NCBI GenBank assembly: GCA_023428655.1
Contig: JAEYXC010000159.1
Span: 1-7,591 of the forward strand
Direction of reading: 5' to 3'
Source: Bacillota bacterium
Lineage (GTDB): Bacteria; Bacillota; Clostridia; Lachnospirales; Lachnospiraceae
DNA: 7,591 nt
Shown here in pieces: positions 6,018 to 7,591 of the stretch (position 1 is the first letter of the stretch; each line of letters starts with the position of its first letter). The notes under the pieces are model-generated. The model was given only the letters and a program-made list of their open reading frames with translations, ran no database searches and was not told the origin of the DNA. The translations under genes and the position numbers were made by a program.

Positions 6018-6218
6018 ATGGCTAAAATTACGAAGGACATGACAATCGCACAGGCAATTTCCATCGATCAGAGCATCATTCCTGTGTTATTAGATATAGG
6101 CATGCATTGCCTCGGCTGCCCGTCCGCACAGGCAGAGACGTTGGAGGAAGCAGCTATGGTTCACGGCCTAGATCCCGAGGATCTTATGGACCGAATTGAA
6201 GCAGAGGTAGGCGAATAA
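6018..6218 (+). CDS. DUF1858 domain protein (hybrid-cluster-protein-associated redox disulfide domain)
   Basis: The 66-residue product is a single DUF1858 domain: an ITKDMTIAQAI start (about residues 4-14), a short helix ending DIGMHCLGCP with the CxxC pair C31/C34, then ETLEEAAMVHGLDPEDL. The family is named from its frequent link to hybrid cluster (prismane) proteins. The paired cysteines suggest a redox disulfide or a metal/Fe-S contact, but the reaction is not established. I chose the ATG at 6018 because AAGGAGGA (6003-6010) lies seven bases upstream and because the domain starts here. The frame stays open to an ATG at 5952, but that has no ribosome binding site and its sequence folds as RNA. 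It diverges from the ferredoxin gene across 284 bp holding both promoters, which fits a shared redox context but does not prove one. No hybrid cluster protein gene is in the window. Confidence 0.88.
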   Translation: MAKITKDMTIAQAISIDQSIIPVLLDIGMHCLGCPSAQAETLEEAAMVHGLDPEDLMDRIEAEVGE

Positions 6219-6221
6219 GCA

Positions 6222-6246
6222 CATAAGTGGTTGCTTATGGGTTTTT
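6222..6246 (+). terminator. Weak terminator-like hairpin after the DUF1858 gene
   Basis: CATAAG (6222-6227) pairs with CTTATG (6234-6239), followed by GG and five T (6242-6246). An alternative pairing ATAAGC/GCTTAT (6215-6220 with 6233-6238) competes with it. The stem is short and AT-rich, so the stronger hairpin at 6262-6287 probably does most of the work. Confidence 0.4.
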
Positions 6247-6261
6247 ACCAGTGGGAAGAAA

Positions 6262-6287
6262 AAACAGGAGGCGAAAGCCTCCTGTTT
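6262..6287. terminator. Strong terminator between the converging DUF1858 and mecA genes
   Basis: AAACAGGAGGC (6262-6272) and GCCTCCTGTTT (6277-6287) form a perfect 11-bp stem closed by a GAAA tetraloop. On the minus strand the stem is followed by a T-run (A-run at 6259-6264), making it a classic terminator for mecA. On the plus strand the tail is T-rich but interrupted, so it may also end the DUF1858 transcript. Confidence 0.88.
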
Positions 6288-6301
6288 CATTGTTTTAATT
6301 C

Positions 6302-7075
6302 TTACATAACAGATAATATCTGTAATGCATGATCTTTTACGATAACCTCAAAGTGTTCATTATAGTAAGCGGAGCTAGCGTAGGTGGCTCTCTCTACCTT
6401 ACCGTATTCAGAGATAATATTACATACCTTATTGAATTCCTCCGGTGTATGATCAGAAATGCTGATGACCAGATAATAAATGGAATTCACAGGGTTCTTA
6501 TATAAGGTATTGATCCCATTATAGGTACTAACCATGATATATGCTAACTGGGTAACCTCTTGTAATGAACGGAAGGAATAAATCTTAATTAAGTTTGACG
6601 GTACTTGAACGCCGGACTTCTCGGTCAAATCATTCTTGGGTTCCTCCGGTGCATCTAAGATTGCTTCTTTTGAATTCTCTAGAATATCTTCATTTAAATC
6701 TTCATCCATCTGGTCAAAGCAATTTATAATTTCATCCGCATAGGAATCCTCATCTGACTCATTTTTATCGGTGTTCTCATGAACATTAAAAGAGGAAAAC
6801 TTGGAAAAACGGGTATCCAGTTCATCCGGATCCTCTACCTTAGTAATTACAAGAATTAGACATTCCGTAGACACTGGTATTGCTTCTATCATCAAAGGAA
6901 TATCATCCACTTCAAATCCGAACTCATAAAACGCCTGTTGTATCATATCTCGAAATAATGCTTTTGCCTTCTCCGTACCATAAGCCAACTCGCTTATCTT
7001 CAGTTCCCGGTCGATCAGATCACTTTTATTCAAGGTACATCTTATTTGGTTATCACTGATTTTTTCTATCTTCAT
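6302..7075 (-). CDS. mecA: MecA-family adaptor protein for ClpC-type proteolysis
   Basis: The 257-residue product has the two-domain MecA layout. The N-terminal domain (about residues 1-80) begins MKIEKISDNQIRCTL, the usual family start, and includes the SELAYGTEKAKALFRDMI and FGFEVDD segments; in known members this part binds substrates. A long, very acidic linker with many D, E and N residues spans about 81-160. The C-terminal domain (about 163-257, IYSFRSLQEVTQLAY... to YNEHFEVIVKDHALQIL) is the part that binds the ClpC ATPase in Bacillus. MecA targets proteins such as ComK for ClpCP degradation in B. subtilis; the client here is unknown. It is longer than B. subtilis MecA (about 218 residues), mainly in the linker. 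I chose the ATG at 7075 over the in-frame GTG at 7084, because AAAGGGG is about eight bases before the ATG but touches the GTG. It has its own promoter and terminator. Confidence 0.9.
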   Translation of the reverse strand: MKIEKISDNQIRCTLNKSDLIDRELKISELAYGTEKAKALFRDMIQQAFYEFGFEVDDIPLMIEAIPVSTECLILVITKVEDPDELDTRFSKFSSFNVHENTDKNESDEDSYADEIINCFDQMDEDLNEDILENSKEAILDAPEEPKNDLTEKSGVQVPSNLIKIYSFRSLQEVTQLAYIMVSTYNGINTLYKNPVNSIYYLVISISDHTPEEFNKVCNIISEYGKVERATYASSAYYNEHFEVIVKDHALQILSVM

Positions 7076-7149
7076 AAAGTACACCCCTTTCTGTACTAAA
7101 CAGGAACTGATCCTCGCAATTACGAAAATCCATCCATCGGTGTAAACAA

Positions 7150-7178
7150 AGTATAATTTAAAACACTACTAAAGTCAA
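7150..7178 (-). promoter_or_regulatory. Promoter of mecA
   Basis: On the minus strand TTGACT (7178-7173) and TATACT (7155-7150) are separated by 17 bases; each box differs from consensus at one position. Transcription would start near 7143, with a leader of about 68 bases. Confidence 0.65.
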
Positions 7179-7300
7179 TATACCTAGTTATGAAATTTGT
7201 GTTAATAAACCCCGTATTTTACGGATGAAATCGGGTGTTGTGTTGTGATTTATTACAAAATTATGACCAAATATCGTGATTTTAGACAGTGCAAAAAGCA

Positions 7301-7329
7301 TTGATTTATTTCCAGTATCTGACTATAAT
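7301..7329 (+). promoter_or_regulatory. Promoter of the kinase gene
   Basis: TTGATT (7301-7306) is followed after 17 bases by a perfect TATAAT (7324-7329). Transcription would start near 7336, leaving a leader of about 45 bases that ends with AAAGGAGA. Confidence 0.7.
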
Positions 7330-7380
7330 AATACTATGACTCGATTTCTGTTTTATGTTATGCTGATAGGAAAGGAGAGA

Positions 7381-7591
7381 ATGCAACAGGAGATCTGGTT
7401 TCAAAAATATCAAATCGAAGGATTACTCGGCAGCGGAGGCACTGCCAGGGTATATCTCGCTAAACACATCAAATTAAATTCTTATCGCGCAATCAAATGT
7501 ATTTCTAAAACCCATCCCTTATATGAATTACAACGTAATGAAGCTCATATTTTAAAAAATCTGAAACACTCTTGCATCCCTATAATTTATG
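7381..7591 (+). CDS. Hanks-type serine/threonine protein kinase, N-terminal fragment
   Basis: Only the first 70 residues are present; the gene runs off the right edge. The sequence matches the start of a eukaryotic-like kinase domain: a glycine-rich ATP loop LLGSGGTARVYLA (about 15-27), the AIK lysine at K39 (YRAIKCI) that contacts ATP phosphates, and a glutamate in helix C at E54 (QRNEAHILKNLKH), followed by CIPIIY. Such kinases phosphorylate Ser/Thr on target proteins; PASTA-type members sense cell-wall fragments, but whether this one has membrane or PASTA parts cannot be seen. The domain begins almost at residue 1, with no N-terminal extension. The start codon is an ATG with AAAGGAGA ending only two bases before it, a tight spacing. 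An in-frame ATG at 7360 has no good site. It diverges from mecA. Confidence 0.87.
   Translation, partial: MQQEIWFQKYQIEGLLGSGGTARVYLAKHIKLNSYRAIKCISKTHPLYELQRNEAHILKNLKHSCIPIIY

Larger units (their letters stand above)
7076..7380. other. 305-bp divergent intergenic region between mecA and the kinase gene
   Basis: This gap holds the mecA promoter on the minus strand (7150-7178) and the kinase promoter on the plus strand (7301-7329). Between them is a short hairpin CCGTA-TTT-TACGG (7212-7224), whose flanking CCCG/CGGG (7211-7214 with 7232-7235) offers an alternative pairing. The rest is AT-rich with no gene I can support. I see no clear CtsR-type operator. Confidence 0.6.

Overview
The window looks like the chromosome of a low-GC, anaerobic Firmicute, most likely a Clostridia/Lachnospiraceae-type organism. 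The evidence is the gdpP-rplI-dnaB order, AAGGAGG-type ribosome binding sites, GTG and TTG starts, a clostridial 2[4Fe-4S] ferredoxin, a DUF1858 redox protein and a MecA adaptor. Most of the window is conserved housekeeping sequence. I see no tRNA, rRNA, CRISPR array, transposase or phage gene.

Layout, left to right. (1) 1-2865, plus strand: a tight operon of the C-terminal part of gdpP (c-di-AMP phosphodiesterase), rplI (ribosomal protein L9) and dnaB (replicative helicase). (2) 2861-3091: an unusual 231-bp non-coding block that starts in the last codons of dnaB. It has 13-bp perfect inverted ends, a 24-bp perfect hairpin and two 67-bp tandem units rich in small hairpins. (3) 3116-4589: an MFS transporter gene with its own strong promoter, palindromes over the predicted transcription start, and a terminator. 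(4) 4627-5464: a MerR-type DNA-binding protein with a long charged tail, with promoter and a bidirectional terminator. (5) 5566-5733, minus strand: a 55-aa ferredoxin gene. Diverging from it at 6018-6218 (plus) is a 66-aa DUF1858 protein with a CxxC motif, preceded by two promoter candidates and a folded leader. (6) 6302-7075, minus strand: a mecA-family adaptor gene. Diverging from it at 7381 (plus), and cut by the window edge, is a Hanks-type Ser/Thr protein kinase. Promoters facing both ways lie in the 305-bp gap.

How the genes relate: the left operon joins c-di-AMP turnover, translation and replication, as in many Firmicutes. The right half is a run of short, independently promoted units for redox chemistry, proteolysis and signalling. 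I see no clear evidence of a new multi-gene system. The item most worth a second look is the structured repeat element at the end of dnaB. Next are the two identical halves of the ferredoxin gene and the structured leader of the DUF1858 gene.
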